From: Trichobilharzia regenti
Taxonomy: Eukaryota; Platyhelminthes; Trematoda; Strigeidida; Schistosomatidae
Length of the DNA stretch: 64,000 bases
NCBI GenBank assembly: GCA_944472135.2
Contig: OX235262.1
Span: forward strand, 62,902,440-62,966,439
Direction: 5' to 3'
Shown: positions 9,770-21,074 of the stretch, in pieces
How the letters are laid out: every line of letters starts with the position of its first letter
Position numbering within the stretch: the first letter of the stretch is position 1
Program-made: the position numbers and the translations under genes
The notes under the pieces: model-generated
Told to the model about the DNA's origin: nothing
The model's input: the letters and a program-made list of their open reading frames with translations, nothing else
Database searches by the model: none

Positions 9770-11700
9770 GCCCCGTTTCCTAGGTCCCTATTCAAGGAAG
9801 AAATAGGTAAACGTGTCTCTCAGACTGACACCAAGACTCATCCTGAAGAAGTTTGGCATAATATCCGTTCAGCCATAGAAGCAGCAGTGAAACAACCCAA
9901 AACCAAAAGATACTGAACGCCAGTGGATCTCTCTTGCTTCATCCAAAATGACTGACTCAAGAAGATCGATCCCAGCTTGTTCCGAACATTATGAGAAATG
10001 AAATTTACTGGAAAGCAATTTGGTCAAAAGTCTTCTCAACGACCGCAAATAGCGGTGGGTGACAAAAGCGAAAGAGATAGGAAAGGCTTCGGTGGTAGGT
10101 AGCATCAGATAACTATTCAGGATTATTACGGAAACAGGTTGTAAAAGACAAATGATTAGCGAGACAATATCTGAGAAAAGCGGGGATTTAATTAGCTCTC
10201 ATGACAGAAGTCTGGAACGTTCGAGAGTATACTTTGAGGAACAGCTTAAATAACCTACAGCCACGCTCAACCTGCTCAGCATCCAGCACCTAACTGATTG
10301 GGATATCGACATCTACCCTCCAGCTAAAATTGGGTTACAAAGGCTACCTTTAATCTGAAGCGACGCAAAGCAGCACTTCCTGGTGAAATGACTCCAGGGG
10401 TGTTTAATGTCTCGCAATCAGAGATATTTTCCTTAGAGTGATGTAAATATTTGACTATCCCAGTTTATAAGAAAGAAGATAAGTTTTCTTGTGATGGTCA
10501 TAAGGGTATAGTCTTGACTAATATAATATCTAAAGTTCTAGATTTAATAATTATGTGCAGACTAGGTGGTGCTCGGGGGAGAAAACATGGCAAACTTTAT
10601 ACCAGGAAGAAGGTGTATTGATTATATCTTCACCTTTCGACAGATTCTGAGACATAAGCAGACTTACCGGCATCGAACACTTGTTATATTTCCTGACCTG
10701 AGGATGTCGTTTGACTGCGTCGACCAAGAGGTGCGACGAAAGTGTTTGGCAATGCAGGGAATGCCTAGAAAGTTCATCGCACTAAGCAATGCACTCTACT
10801 CGAACTTATGCTGCCGTGTAACAGCTTACTGAAAACTGTTATCTTAAGTAGTAACAACCAGTGATGTCCGTTAGAGATATCTACTATCCCAATTTTGCCT
10901 TAATTTCATCATAGATTTACTAAGAGAATTGAAGCTAATCAACTTTAGTGACTTAGGGATGGACTTGTCACCAGGGAGCGGCCTTGTGGACTTAGAAAAT
11001 GCGAGTGATGTTGTGGTCCTACATGAAGATGCCGACAAAATTTAAAGTTGTCTGAATACTTGAGCAGCAATCTTTGAACTTTTGTGTGCGATTCGCTTTC
11101 TGTCAAATGTAAGCGGATGCTGCAAGACAGGAATAAACCGACTCGTTGCTTAGAGAAAAGGAGTGAAGTGCTAGATTATGTTCACCACTTCACTTATCTG
11201 AGAAGTTTCATCATCTGTAATGGACTGGTTGTTGACGAAATCTCAACACGAATACAAAAGGCATGTCTAGCACTTACCAACTCCATCTCTAGCTTAGACG
11301 TGATATCCGGTTGTCGATCAGAGACGATGCAGGAGTTCTTCCAGTCCTACCTTATGGTTATGAGACATGGCCATTGAAAGTGGGAGGCATGAAAAAGGTT
11401 AGCTGTCTTCAGCTATCTCCCGTGTTAAGCGGTATAATATGGTGGTTAATATTGAAGTTGAGCATACAGTGTTGGATAAGGTGAGTAAGTCAATCGATGA
11501 GCTCATGAGGCTATATCAGTTGAGATGGCTAGAATACATATCGCGCATGCTGAGTCATCGCTGTGCTCGATAAGCAATGTAAACTGACATATGATTGAGT
11601 TGGATAACAGTGTGTGATGTATAAACCAAAACCTGGCATTAGTCGATGAAGTCTTCGATGCTTGGTTTTTGCAACACGTAGAGAAGTGTAGATTGCCTGA
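9770..11700 (+). mobile_element. Strongly decayed LINE inside the host intron
   Basis: Frames scattered over this span match, in order, a LINE RT: GGENMANFIPGRRCIDYIFT...DLRMSFDCVDQEV (10566-10832, RT start and first Asp motif), then LSVKCKRMLQD...VHHFTYLRSFI and DEISTRIQKA (11084-11377, thumb), then VFDH-like and RLRWLGHV-like remnants near 11400-11560. The type resembles an RTE-like trematode LINE different from the SR2-like copies here. There are many stops and shifts, so it is an old insertion. Its ends are not defined. Confidence 0.6.
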
Positions 11701-12337
11701 TTGAGGTTCTCAAGGTGCTAAATATCAAACAATGAAGACTACTTTTGATATAGCCCAACACCGTTCTCACTGGTGTAGATGCATTTACTTTTTATCTTCT
11801 CCCATATCTACTAACCGTCATGTTTTTCTACGTCACTATTCTTTCACCTGTGCACTTTTGCTTATTATAATTTCTTTGGGTCTTCTTTTCTTTCCTCTAC
11901 ATTTGTGTACTATTTGGAGTGTTGCAACTTGAACTGCTGCATTTCTGTGTTAAGTTCTATTTTGGAATTCAGTTAGTCAGTCAAATTTTGTATTCCTGAA
12001 AAAAAATTTAACGGGAAAATATGTGTCTTAGTGTAGAATAAATTTCTAGGTTGGAAGTAGCTAAAGGGAAAAATCTTTGAGTTCAATCACCAGGTATTTA
12101 GATAATACAGTATGAGGAGGTTAATGCAACAAATATAACTGGTTATTCTCATGAACTCTGAGCTAAATTTCACAACATTCTTTTGATACGATCGACTACT
12201 CAGCAACGATTGGGATTAAAAACGATTCGGAAATGAGAATATTTTTTGAAATGAAAGTTATTGTTTAAACCGCTCATTTTGTAACCAATTAGCAGATTAT
12301 CTCTTTCGTTTGACAAAATGCGCCACACTAAGTTGAC
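11701..12337. other. Intronic DNA, nothing recognised
   Basis: AT-rich intron sequence of the host gene. A short frame at 11732-11932 has no recognisable similarity. Confidence 0.4.
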
Positions 12338-12526
12338 TTAATCCTCCCATAGCTTTTTTCCAATATATTCAAGTTCACAATAGCTATGTTTTGTATTGAC
12401 ATATTTTCTTAATTGCTTACAAATCGTTTTCACTTTATCCTCATCGTCTTCAACAGGAATTTCTATGAAACGAAGTATAGAATTATAAACTTGTTTCCAA
12501 TTTATTTGTCGTTTACTGTTACATAT
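12338..12526 (-). other. Unrecognised minus-strand frame, possible exon
   Basis: The minus frame reads NWKQVYNSILRFIEIPVEDD, then KTICKQLRKYVNTKHSYCEL, then a stop (TAA at 12338). The charged, amphipathic composition looks more protein-like than its surroundings. An RTE insertion with a 13 bp TSD interrupts it at 12526. Removing the insertion gives a stop codon a few bases upstream, so it would need a splice acceptor there. It could be an antisense exon, a piece of an old element, or chance. No family is recognised. Confidence 0.25.
12514..12526. repeat. Target-site duplication, left copy
   Basis: TACTGTTACATAT, exactly repeated at 13407-13419. Confidence 0.8.
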
Positions 12527-13406
12527 CGACAATTATACATCTCATCCAACAGTTATACGACAATGCTACATGCCAAGTAATCCACAAAGGGAAACTTACG
12601 GAAGCCTTCGAAGTGAGGACGGGAATGAGACAAGGCTGTCTACTATCGCCAATGATTTTCCTGATTGCAGTAGATTGGATAATGCGACAGACAACGGGAA
12701 ATGAGGAAACAGGCATAAAATGGACTCACACAAAGAACTTTGAGGATCTGGACTACCCCAATGATATATGTCTGATTTCCCACAAACCGGAAGATATGCA
12801 AGTGAAAAGCAACAAGTTGGCAGAAGAAGCATCAAAGATAGGACTTAGGTGAACATAGATAAAACAGAAGTGATGAAGATTCCTGACCAACACCAACAGC
12901 AGCAACAACAACAGACAATAATCAGCCAGCATAAATGGGAGGAACCTAAGAGAAACAACCTCCTTTACCTACCTGGGAAGCATCGTTTCAACTACAGGCG
13001 GAACTGACGAAGATATCAAAGCCAGCATAGGAAAAGCAAGACAAGCTTTCATTACTCTTAAGTCTGTGTGGAGGTAAACAGCACTCAGCATGAAAGTGAC
13101 AATAAGATCCGGATTTACAACTCCAATGTGAAGTCAGTGTTACTTGCTATACGGATCAGAGACTTGCACTGCGCGTCATAAAGAGCATCTCAAACAAACT
13201 TCCGACCTTTATTAACAGTTGTTTTCGCGCAATACTCAAGATCAGATGGCCGGTCAGAAAAGATCAGCAACAGGGTGGGAGGAGGAGATGAAAGCATGTG
13301 GGTAGAGGTGGAGCAAGGTGAAAAAGTTGGCAGAAAACAGAAGGCAATGGAGATGCGCAGCTGAAGCCCTATGTTCCTCTAGGAATTAAAGGATATAATA
13401 ATAATA
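12527..13406 (+). mobile_element. 5'-truncated RTE (SR2-like) LINE with 13 bp TSD
   Basis: Near-identical by eye to the opposite-strand copy at 490-2378. It covers the RT from the HPTVIRQCYMPSNP region through MRQGCLLSPMIFLIAVDWIM and the mutated box DLDYPNDICL to the 3' hairpin and TAATAATA tail. The C-terminal part has an internal deletion near 13276, where sequence jumps from the AGQKRSATG region to EEMKACG. It is flanked by TACTGTTACATAT on both sides. It sits in the last intron of the cystathionine-lyase gene, sense-oriented. Confidence 0.85.
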
Positions 13407-13419
13407 TACTGTTACATAT
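13407..13419. repeat. Target-site duplication, right copy
   Basis: TACTGTTACATAT directly after the TAA-rich tail of the RTE copy. Confidence 0.8.
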
Positions 13420-13737
13420 CCCCTACTCCCATGACCCTGCATTATTCCCTTCTTCCTCATTCATATCAGAAGTATTTAACATAAATGTGTAATCCTGGGG
13501 TAACGATTTAATTAACAGCTTCAGTTAGTTCAATAATTGTGTATAATATTTCTGCATAAATTATATATACCGCCTTAAATTCGCTTTAAAAAACAGTTTC
13601 ACTACAATAACTTCTTTCATATGGTTTGACAGTGATTTGCTTTAACTTTAGTAGTACCCATATAACAGAGTTGATGTTTAATTAATAATGCAGACACGAC
13701 ACACAATAGTGTAGTTTGTTTATTTTCTGGTAAACAG

Positions 13738-13888
13738 ATCCATTATGACGCATGCTTCAGTCCCCGAAGAAATTCGTATGGCTAATAAAATCACTGAGAA
13801 TATGATTCGTCTGTCCATAGGCCTTGAAGATCCAAAGGATTTAACACTTGATCTATACGGCGCGTTAGATAAATTGAACGACAAATAA
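13738..13888 (+). CDS. Cystathionine gamma-lyase family gene, last exon
   Basis: Joined to 9498 this exon continues P-SIMTHASVPEEIRMANKI and MIRLSIGLEDPKDL, and stops with TAA at 13886-13888. THASVP and RLSVGLED are hallmark C-terminal motifs of the family. The T/S of THASV sits near the PLP phosphate and active site in known structures. The acceptor is TAAACAG at 13731-13737. The tail LTLDLYGALDKLNDK ends at the usual family C-terminus with little extension. Donor and acceptor phases agree, and the frame is intact with no sign of pseudogenisation. The 4239 bp intron carries two LINE copies. Confidence 0.9.
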
Positions 13889-14039
13889 GAAGACGTTGAC
13901 TTTACTATCTCTTTAACTATACGTAGTCAGTGTAACAACAATGTTCACCAATCTTGTTTTTTTTATATTTTTACTAGTATATGTACGTGCTAGCTGTAAA
14001 CATTGTAATACACAAAATTTCTACAGATATTGATTTACA

Positions 14040-14045
14040 AATAAA
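14040..14045 (+). terminator. Candidate polyadenylation signal of the host gene
   Basis: AATAAA, 152 bases after the stop codon of the 13738-13888 exon. It is the first canonical signal downstream on the same strand. Confidence 0.55.
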
Positions 14046-15366
14046 TTTACTTAAAAAGAGAAGCACTTTTTTCTGCACAGTGAAGCTTTTTGTTAATAAC
14101 TGTCGAGTGTTCGCTTAATTGATTTCGGGGTCACCAGTTACCGCTGAGTTGGAAGTAAATGGACCTGTTGTTAAAACTTAGTTACTTATAGCAGAGTTTT
14201 CATGTTCCAGGATGAAGTATTTATTGTGTAGTGTTAATCTTATTTCCCAGTTGCCCATATTGAAGTAAGCGAAGTGGAATCCAAACCAATGATCATTGGT
14301 TGAAACTTGAGTGTTTAGGATAATTAGTCGCATATTCAAATGCTAATCTGAAGTTATGCTGAAATAGTGAGATAATGAAGGAATAGTGGCCCAAGCAGAA
14401 CGACTCTGTAGCTACCATTTGTGCTAAGAAGGAGAATTTTGTCGGTAACACAACAATAACCAAAATCTTCTCCTAGAGAAACTTATCTTTCCATAACGCA
14501 TGCCTGGCATAAACTTGATCGTTTGTCAACTTAATCTTATGCAATTCAGATATCCCGTTTGATATTCATAGGCTTTGATTATTTTTTATACGAGTGTGGT
14601 GATAATTACCTCGCATCATCAACTTGACCTGCTTGCGCATTGACACATTCATTCCAATGAGTCACTATTCTTTAACTTGTCGAAATAACCATTAGTTCGC
14701 TATTATTTCTCCACGTTAACCGTTGTGAAAGCTTACTCCGAATCAATCCACTACAGTTTTTCGTAAGTCTAATGCAGCAATTTATAGAACTCAATTCACT
14801 GGATAACAACACCACCGGAAACTATCTTACAAAAATTCAAGTTAAGGTCCTCATTTAGTGTTTAGGAATTCCCAAACACCCTATTTCTAAAGGTACCTTC
14901 AATAACCTATCTGGAAGGACTGGGTGTAGTGGGATATCCTATTTGCAAACATAATACAAGGTTCTTTCCTCTAATTGTATACAGCTTATGCTTTAGATGT
15001 ATGTCGGTGGCCTATGAAGCTGATAAGGTAGAATTCTGTTAAACGTAAAATCTTTGTACACCTTCCCTGTTGTACTTATATTCCCCTAATTGCTGGGATA
15101 GACTTTTCAACAGTTCCAGAAAACTAGTCCCAAGCATAATTTCGTAACTGGCTGAGGATTTAATGACGCACAACTTATCTAGTGCAGATCACTTTCAAAC
15201 CACTCCAACTTCGTTTACTACAAGTGTATGCCATCAGTCGAGGTGGTCGCCCTGTAAGCCTTAGTTAGCAATCCGGTATTGCTGTCGTTAGCTATTCTAC
15301 TCGCCAGTCATTCTAAAAACCAGCGGTCGTTAGCATGCATAAGTCAACACCTCTAGACTGAATAAA
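14046..15366. other. Intergenic, nothing recognised
   Basis: No long frame, repeat or RNA gene recognised downstream of the host gene. Confidence 0.4.
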
Positions 15367-15755
15367 TTACTGACGAACTTGTTTTCTACGCTCCATAAAA
15401 ACAAGAGGCAGATGAAGGATATACCACCATGAAGCTAAAGTATACGAGAATATGTAGGAAGCAACTAAATGACTAAAGGTTTTAAAATCTGGAAGACCGT
15501 AAGTACCATTTATTGTACTCTGCAGCTGTATCATTAACGGTCTCCACTTATTGATTCTTAAAGTATTGGGTTCCCAGGTAAGGTAGTCCGTAACTCGAAA
15601 CAATGATTGTTGCCATTTTCTGATATGAATCCGCTCAATACATTCCCGTCATAATCTTGCATACGGTAACCTGCCCATTGATGAAGTCGTGGTTGGTCAA
15701 ACACATGTCCAAGAATCCTGAATCTCTTACCGTCGCTGACTAACCTCTCCAACAC
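15367..15755 (-). pseudogene. Unrecognised broken minus-strand frame
   Basis: Two overlapping minus frames (15755-15558 and 15603-15367) read as one after a frameshift near 15590: KRFRILGHVFDQPRLHQWAG, YRMQDYDGNVLSGFISENGN, then YLTWEPNTLRINKWRPLMIQ. The continuity across frames suggests an old coding sequence. An RILGHV-like string recalls LINE C-termini but I do not recognise the family. The flanks up to 15990 may belong to the same decayed unit. Confidence 0.3.
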
Positions 15756-16429
15756 TACTACCCAACCCTAGTGTTACTCAATACACTCTAGAAAAATTGA
15801 AAGCATACAACCCCAAAGATGTCTCACTTTTGATGCATTACATCCATATACGAGAATTGCAGAACCGCTGTTTAGTAAAGAGACTATTGATGGGTACCCA
15901 ACAAAGATTCTTTGTCCATAGTGTTAAGACCGATTCCTGTCAAAATTCTCTAATGACGCGTTAATACTTAGTTAGTAGCACACCTCTTAGTTTTAGATTA
16001 CTAGTATCATACTTCAGACGCAGCAGAAACATGTTTAACATCCTGCGCAAAGGTGCTACACTGTACCTCCCGTCCCCCCTTTGCCATAGTGCTTTACTTA
16101 GAGGCGTAGCTGCCAACTTGAACTGGTAGGCTTAGTCCGCATTATCATATACCACAATGGAACATGTGGACCACATAACTCAAAGTTTGCTGATATGAAT
16201 GACCCCTACACCCGCCCCTCAGAATCGTAAACGTAAATAAAAGACTACAATTACGACTGTGTCGTAGCAGCTCTATGCATGTTGCACGATAACTTCAAAT
16301 TCTCGCTCTACAAGATACACTTAACACTCCTCAATGCAATCGAATAGTATAGGGGTGACACCGAAACGGAATTAGAAACAAACCACCAACTACGTGTAAG
16401 TAAATAAACATTCATATCTTCGAATAAAA
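15756..16429. other. No recognisable feature
   Basis: Possibly an extension of the decayed coding unit to its left; otherwise nothing identified. The right end leads into the AT-rich 3' flank of the 16.4-21.1 kb transcription unit. Confidence 0.35.
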
Positions 16430-16451
16430 AAAATATTTAAATTTGCACGGG

Positions 16452-16457
16452 TTTATT
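16452..16457 (-). terminator. Candidate polyadenylation signal of the array gene
   Basis: AATAAA on the minus strand, about 125 bases into the candidate last exon that starts at 16582. Confidence 0.4.
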
Positions 16458-16618
16458 TCATTTTTCACAGAGATTTTCGTAAACTGAAGCGCAAATAAGC
16501 TTCCATACCTCTGCCGACCAGAGCTTCAAATTAGCGTGCAGCTACTTGCAATCCTTCCGTTTAGTGTTACAGCAGCAACTAGCTAAAACATAAAACCATG
16601 TAGCTTAATGTTAGTTCC

Positions 16619-19600
16619 AGAAGTACCAAACATGAAACGCCAAGGTAAAAAGATGTCACGTGGTTTACCAGGACAGCTTGCAGCCGACCAACGAGTCACG
16701 TATTCATCTAGCATTCAAACGACCCCTAACAGGAGGGGAGATACAGAATGCAAGGAAATACATTAACGCATCACTTACCAGTTACTGGGATCCTAAAAAT
16801 GATAAAAGAGTAACTGTTAGTCAGTGGGTCAAGGAAAGTCAGTCCTGTTGAGCAAGAAAATCACGTTTCAATTCAAACATTATCCATCATTCAGTCAACT
16901 CACCTGTAGACGGACTTATCGGTCATTCAGTTACTTCGTGACCTACAAGAAGAAAACAATATGTTAGCATCTGCACGAATTATGGTGATACAATCAGGCC
17001 TATCATTGAACAATCATTATCATTAAAAGCTCACAAGTTCATCATTTTTAAGTGCACTTACATCCATGAAATTCGCGTTGTGAAACTGACATCACGCCAA
17101 ACTAAGGCCTGCAAAACAACAAAACACAGTATTTCACTAGTTGAAGAAGTACCAAACAATACGTTAAAACATGAAACGCCAAGGTAAAAAGATGTCACGT
17201 GGTTTACCAGGACAGCTTGCAGCCGACCAACGAGTCACGTATTCATCTAGCATTCAAACGACCCCTAACAGGAGGGGAGATACAGAATGCAAGGAAATAC
17301 ATTAATGCATCACTTACCAGTTACTGGGATCCTAAAAATGATAAAAGAGTAACTGTTAGTCAGTGGGTCAAGGAAAGTCAGTCCTGTTGAGCAAGAAAAT
17401 CACGTTTCAATTCAAACATTATCCATCATTCAGTCAACTCACCTGTAGACGGACTTATCGGTCATTCAGTTACTTCGTGACCTACAAGAAGAAAACAATA
17501 TGTTAGCATCTGCACGAATTATGGTGATACAATCAGGCCTATCATTGAACAATCATTATCATTAAAAGCTCACAAGTTCATCATTTTTAAGTGCACTTAC
17601 ATCCATGAAATTCGCGTTGTGAAACTGACATCACGCCAAACTAAGGCCTGCAAAACAACAAAACACAGTATTTCACTAGTTGAAGAAGTACCAAACAATA
17701 CGTTAAAACATGAAACGCCAAGGTAAAAAGATGTCACGTGGTTTACCAGGACAGCTTGCAGCCGACCAACGAGTCACGTATTCATCTAGCATTCAAACGA
17801 CCCCTAACAGGAGGGGAGATACAGAATGCAAGGAAATACATTAATGCATCACTTACCAGTTACTGGGATCCTAAAAATGATAAAAGAGTAACTGTTAGTC
17901 AGTGGGTCAAGGAAAGTCAGTCCTGTTGAGCAAGAAAATCACGTTTCAATTCAAACATTATCCATCATTCAGTCAACTCACCTGTAGACGGACTTATCGG
18001 TCATTCAGTTACTTCGTGACCTACAAGAAGAAAACAATATGTTAGCATCTGCACGAATTATGGTGATACAATCAGGCCTATCATTGAACAATCATTATCA
18101 TTAAAAGCTCACAAGTTCATCATTTTTAAGTGCACTTACATCCATGAAATTCGCGTTGTGAAACTGACATCACGCCAAACTAAGGCCTGCAAAACAACAA
18201 AACACAGTATTTCACTAGTTGAAGAAGTACCAAACAATACGTTAAAACATGAAACGCCAAGGTAAAAAGATGTCACGTGGTTTACCAGGACAGCTTGCAG
18301 CCGACCAACGAGTCACGTATTCATCTAGCATTCAAACGACCCCTAACAGGAGGGGAGATACAGAATGCAAGGAAATACATTAATGCATCACTTACCAGTT
18401 ACTGGGATCCTAAAAATGATAAAAGAGTAACTGTTAGTCAGTGGGTCAAGGAAAGTCAGTCCTGTTGAGCAAGAAAATCACGTTTCAATTCAAACATTAT
18501 CCATCATTCAGTCAACTCACCTGTAGACGGACTTATCGGTCATTCAGTTACTTCGTGACCTACAAGAAGAAAACAATATGTTAGCATCTGCACGAATTAT
18601 GGTGATACAATCAGGCCTATCATTGAACAATCATTATCATTAAAAGCTCACAAGTTCATCATTTTTAAGTGCACTTACATCCATGAAATTCGCGTTGTGA
18701 AACTGACATCACGCCAAACTAAGGCCTGCAAAACAACAAAACACAGTATTTCACTAGTTGAAGAAGTACCAAACAATACGTTAAAACATGAAACGCCAAG
18801 GTAAAAAGATGTCACGTGGTTTACCAGGACAGCTTGCAGCCGACCAACGAGTCACGTATTCATCTAGCATTCAAACGACCCCTAACAGGAGGGGAGATAC
18901 AGAATGCAAGGAAATACATTAATGCATCACTTACCAGTTACTGGGATCCTAAAAATGATAAAAGAGTAACTGTTAGTCAGTGGGTCAAGGAAAGTCAGTC
19001 CTGTTGAGCAAGAAAATCACGTTTCAATTCAAACATTATCCATCATTCAGTCAACTCACCTGTAGACGGACTTATCGGTCATTCAGTTACTTCGTGACCT
19101 ACAAGAAGAAAACAATATGTTAGCATCTGCACGAATTATGGTGATACAATCAGGCCTATCATTGAACAATCATTATCATTAAAAGCTCACAAGTTCATCA
19201 TTTTTAAGTGCACTTACATCCATGAAATTCGCGTTGTGAAACTGACATCACGCCAAACTAAGGCCTGCAAAACAACAAAACACAGTATTTCACTAGTTGA
19301 AGAAGTACCAAACAATACGTTAAAACATGAAACGCCAAGGTAAAAAGATGTCACGTGGTTTACCAGGACAGCTTGCAGCCGACCAACGAGTCACGTATTC
19401 ATCTAGCATTCAAACGACCCCTAACAGGAGGGGAGATACAGAATGCAAGGAAATACATTAATGCATCACTTACCAGTTACTGGGATCCTAAAAATGATAA
19501 AAGAGTAACTGTTAGTCAGTGGGTCAAGGAAAGTCAGTCCTGTTGAGCAAGAAAATCACGTTTCAATTCAAACATTATCCATCATTCAGTCAACTCACCT

Positions 19601-20818
19601 GTAGACGGACTTATCGGTCATTCAGTTACTTCGTGACCTACAAGAAGAAAACAATATGTTAGCATCTGCACGAATTATGGTGATACAATCAGGCCTATCA
19701 TTGAACAATCATTATCATTAAAAGCTCACAAGTTCATCATTTTTAAGTGCACTTACATCCATGAAATTCGCGTTGTGAAACTGACATCACGCCAAACTAA
19801 GGCCTGCAAAACAACAAAACACAGTATTTCACTAGTTGAAGAAGTACCAAACAATACGTTAAAACATGAAACGCCAAGGTAAAAAGATGTCACGTGGTTT
19901 ACCAGGACAGCTTGCAGCCGACCAACGAGTCACGTATTCATCTAGCATTCAAACGACCCCTAACAGGAGGGGAGATACAGAATGCAAGGAAATACATTAA
20001 TGCATCACTTACCAGTTACTGGGATCCTAAAAATGATAAAAGAGTAACTGTTAGTCAGTGGGTCAAGGAAAGTCAGTCCTGTTGAGCAAGAAAATCACGT
20101 TTCAATTCAAACATTATCCATCATTCAGTCAACTCACCTGTAGACGGACTTATCGGTCATTCAGTTACTTCGTGACCTACAAGAAGAAAACAATATGTTA
20201 GCATCTGCACGAATTATGGTGATACAATCAGGCCTATCATTGAACAATCATTATCATTAAAAGCTCACAAGTTCATCATTTTTAAGTGCACTTACATCCA
20301 TGAAATTCGCGTTGTGAAACTGACATCACGCCAAACTAAGGCCTGCAAAACAACAAAACACAGTATTTCACTAGTTGAAGAAGTACCAAACAATACGTTA
20401 AAACATGAAACGCCAAGGTAAAAAGATGTCACGTGGTTTACCAGGACAGCTTGCAGCCGACCAACGAGTCACGTATTCATCTAGCATTCAAACGACCCCT
20501 AACAGGAGGGGAGATACAGAATGCAAGGAAATACATTAATGCATCACTTACCAGTTACTGGGATCCTAAAAATGATAAAAGAGTAACTGTTAGTCAGTGG
20601 GTCAAGGAAAGTCAGTCCTGTTGAGCAAGAAAATCACGTTTCAATTCAAACATTATCCATCATTCAGTCAACTCACCTGTGGACGGACTTATCGGTCATT
20701 CAGTTACTTCGTGACCTACAAGAAGAAAACAATATGTTAGCATCTGCACGAATTATGGTGATACAATCAGGCCTATCATTGAACAATCATTATCATTAAA
20801 GGCTCAAAAATTCATCAT
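16619..20818. repeat. 539 bp tandem array, about 7.8 units
   Basis: Exact 539 bp periodicity (for example the same 63-codon frame recurs at 16660, 17199, 17738 through 20433). The copies look identical apart from single changes (AACGC versus AATGC in the first unit, CTGTGGACGG in the last) and a 12 bp gap in the first unit. The left edge is in AGAAGTACCAAAC at 16619 and the right edge is at 20818 after TTCATCAT. Such homogeneity means recent amplification or ongoing gene conversion. The + strand frame starts with GTG and is not a credible gene. The minus strand of each unit carries four acceptor/donor pairs. Confidence 0.97.
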
Positions 20819-20837
20819 AAAAGTAAGAATTACTCAC

Positions 20838-20893
20838 CATGTGACAGCGCCGAGCATTATCTTGTGTGGCCAGAAAATTACATTGAAGGCAAC
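20838..20893 (-). CDS. Candidate exon 2 of the array gene
   Basis: 56 nt between a strong acceptor (GGTTATCCTTTCAG, just right of 20893) and a strong donor (GTGAGTAA, left of 20838). In one frame it reads CLQCNFLATQDNARRCHM, ending on a codon boundary. Its position relative to the array corresponds to that of the 47 nt cassette in the repeat units, so it may be the ancestral or a divergent version. The signal-peptide-like segment before it and the Cys spacing suggest a small secreted or membrane-linked protein. No family is claimed. Confidence 0.35.
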
Positions 20894-21064
20894 CTGAAAG
20901 GATAACCAACAGCTATGAATATGTCTTGAATTATCAGATACTATCTAGTGACATTCATAATATCATACACAGATTCTCATCATAATACTAGGAAACTACA
21001 ACTGACGACGACGAGCACGCCGATTAAGGTCATGACTGCCACGTAACACTGCCACGCGTGCACG

Positions 21065-21072
21065 TTTATATA
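21065..21072 (-). promoter_or_regulatory. TATA-like box
   Basis: The minus strand reads TATATAAA, about 32 bases upstream of the ATG at 21033 of the candidate array gene. If used at normal spacing, transcription would start just before the ATG and leave a very short 5' UTR. Confidence 0.4.
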
Positions 21073-21074
21073 GT

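Larger units (their letters stand above)
16430..21045 (-). other. Candidate spliced gene with amplified exon cassettes
   Basis: Minus-strand reading, right to left. A TATA-like box (21065-21072) is followed by an ATG at 21033-21031 with a hydrophobic start (MTLIGVLVVVS). Exon 2 (20893-20838, 56 nt) lies between CTTTCAG and GTGAGT. Each 539 bp unit then has pairs at, in the second unit, 17647-17601 (47 nt), 17481-17443 (39 nt), 17331-17318 (14 nt) and 17264-17208 (57 nt). A last exon starts at 16582 after TTTTAG and has AATAAA at 16457-16452. The 39 and 57 nt cassettes have stops in all frames. Exon 2, the 47 nt and the 14 nt cassettes and the last exon can join in one open, Cys-containing frame (CLQC start, CCC...C end). 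The exon 1 donor is weak. This is inference from signals only. Confidence 0.4.

Noticed and set aside
16660..20624. Eight identical 63-codon + strand ORFs, one per 539 bp unit, as a gene family
   Set aside because: The frame opens with GTG, not ATG, has no promoter or splice context on +, and the repetition simply reflects the tandem array. Kept only as array evidence.
16619..20818. CRISPR-like array
   Set aside because: The units are 539 bp and identical throughout, with no short repeat and variable spacer pattern, and the DNA is eukaryotic.
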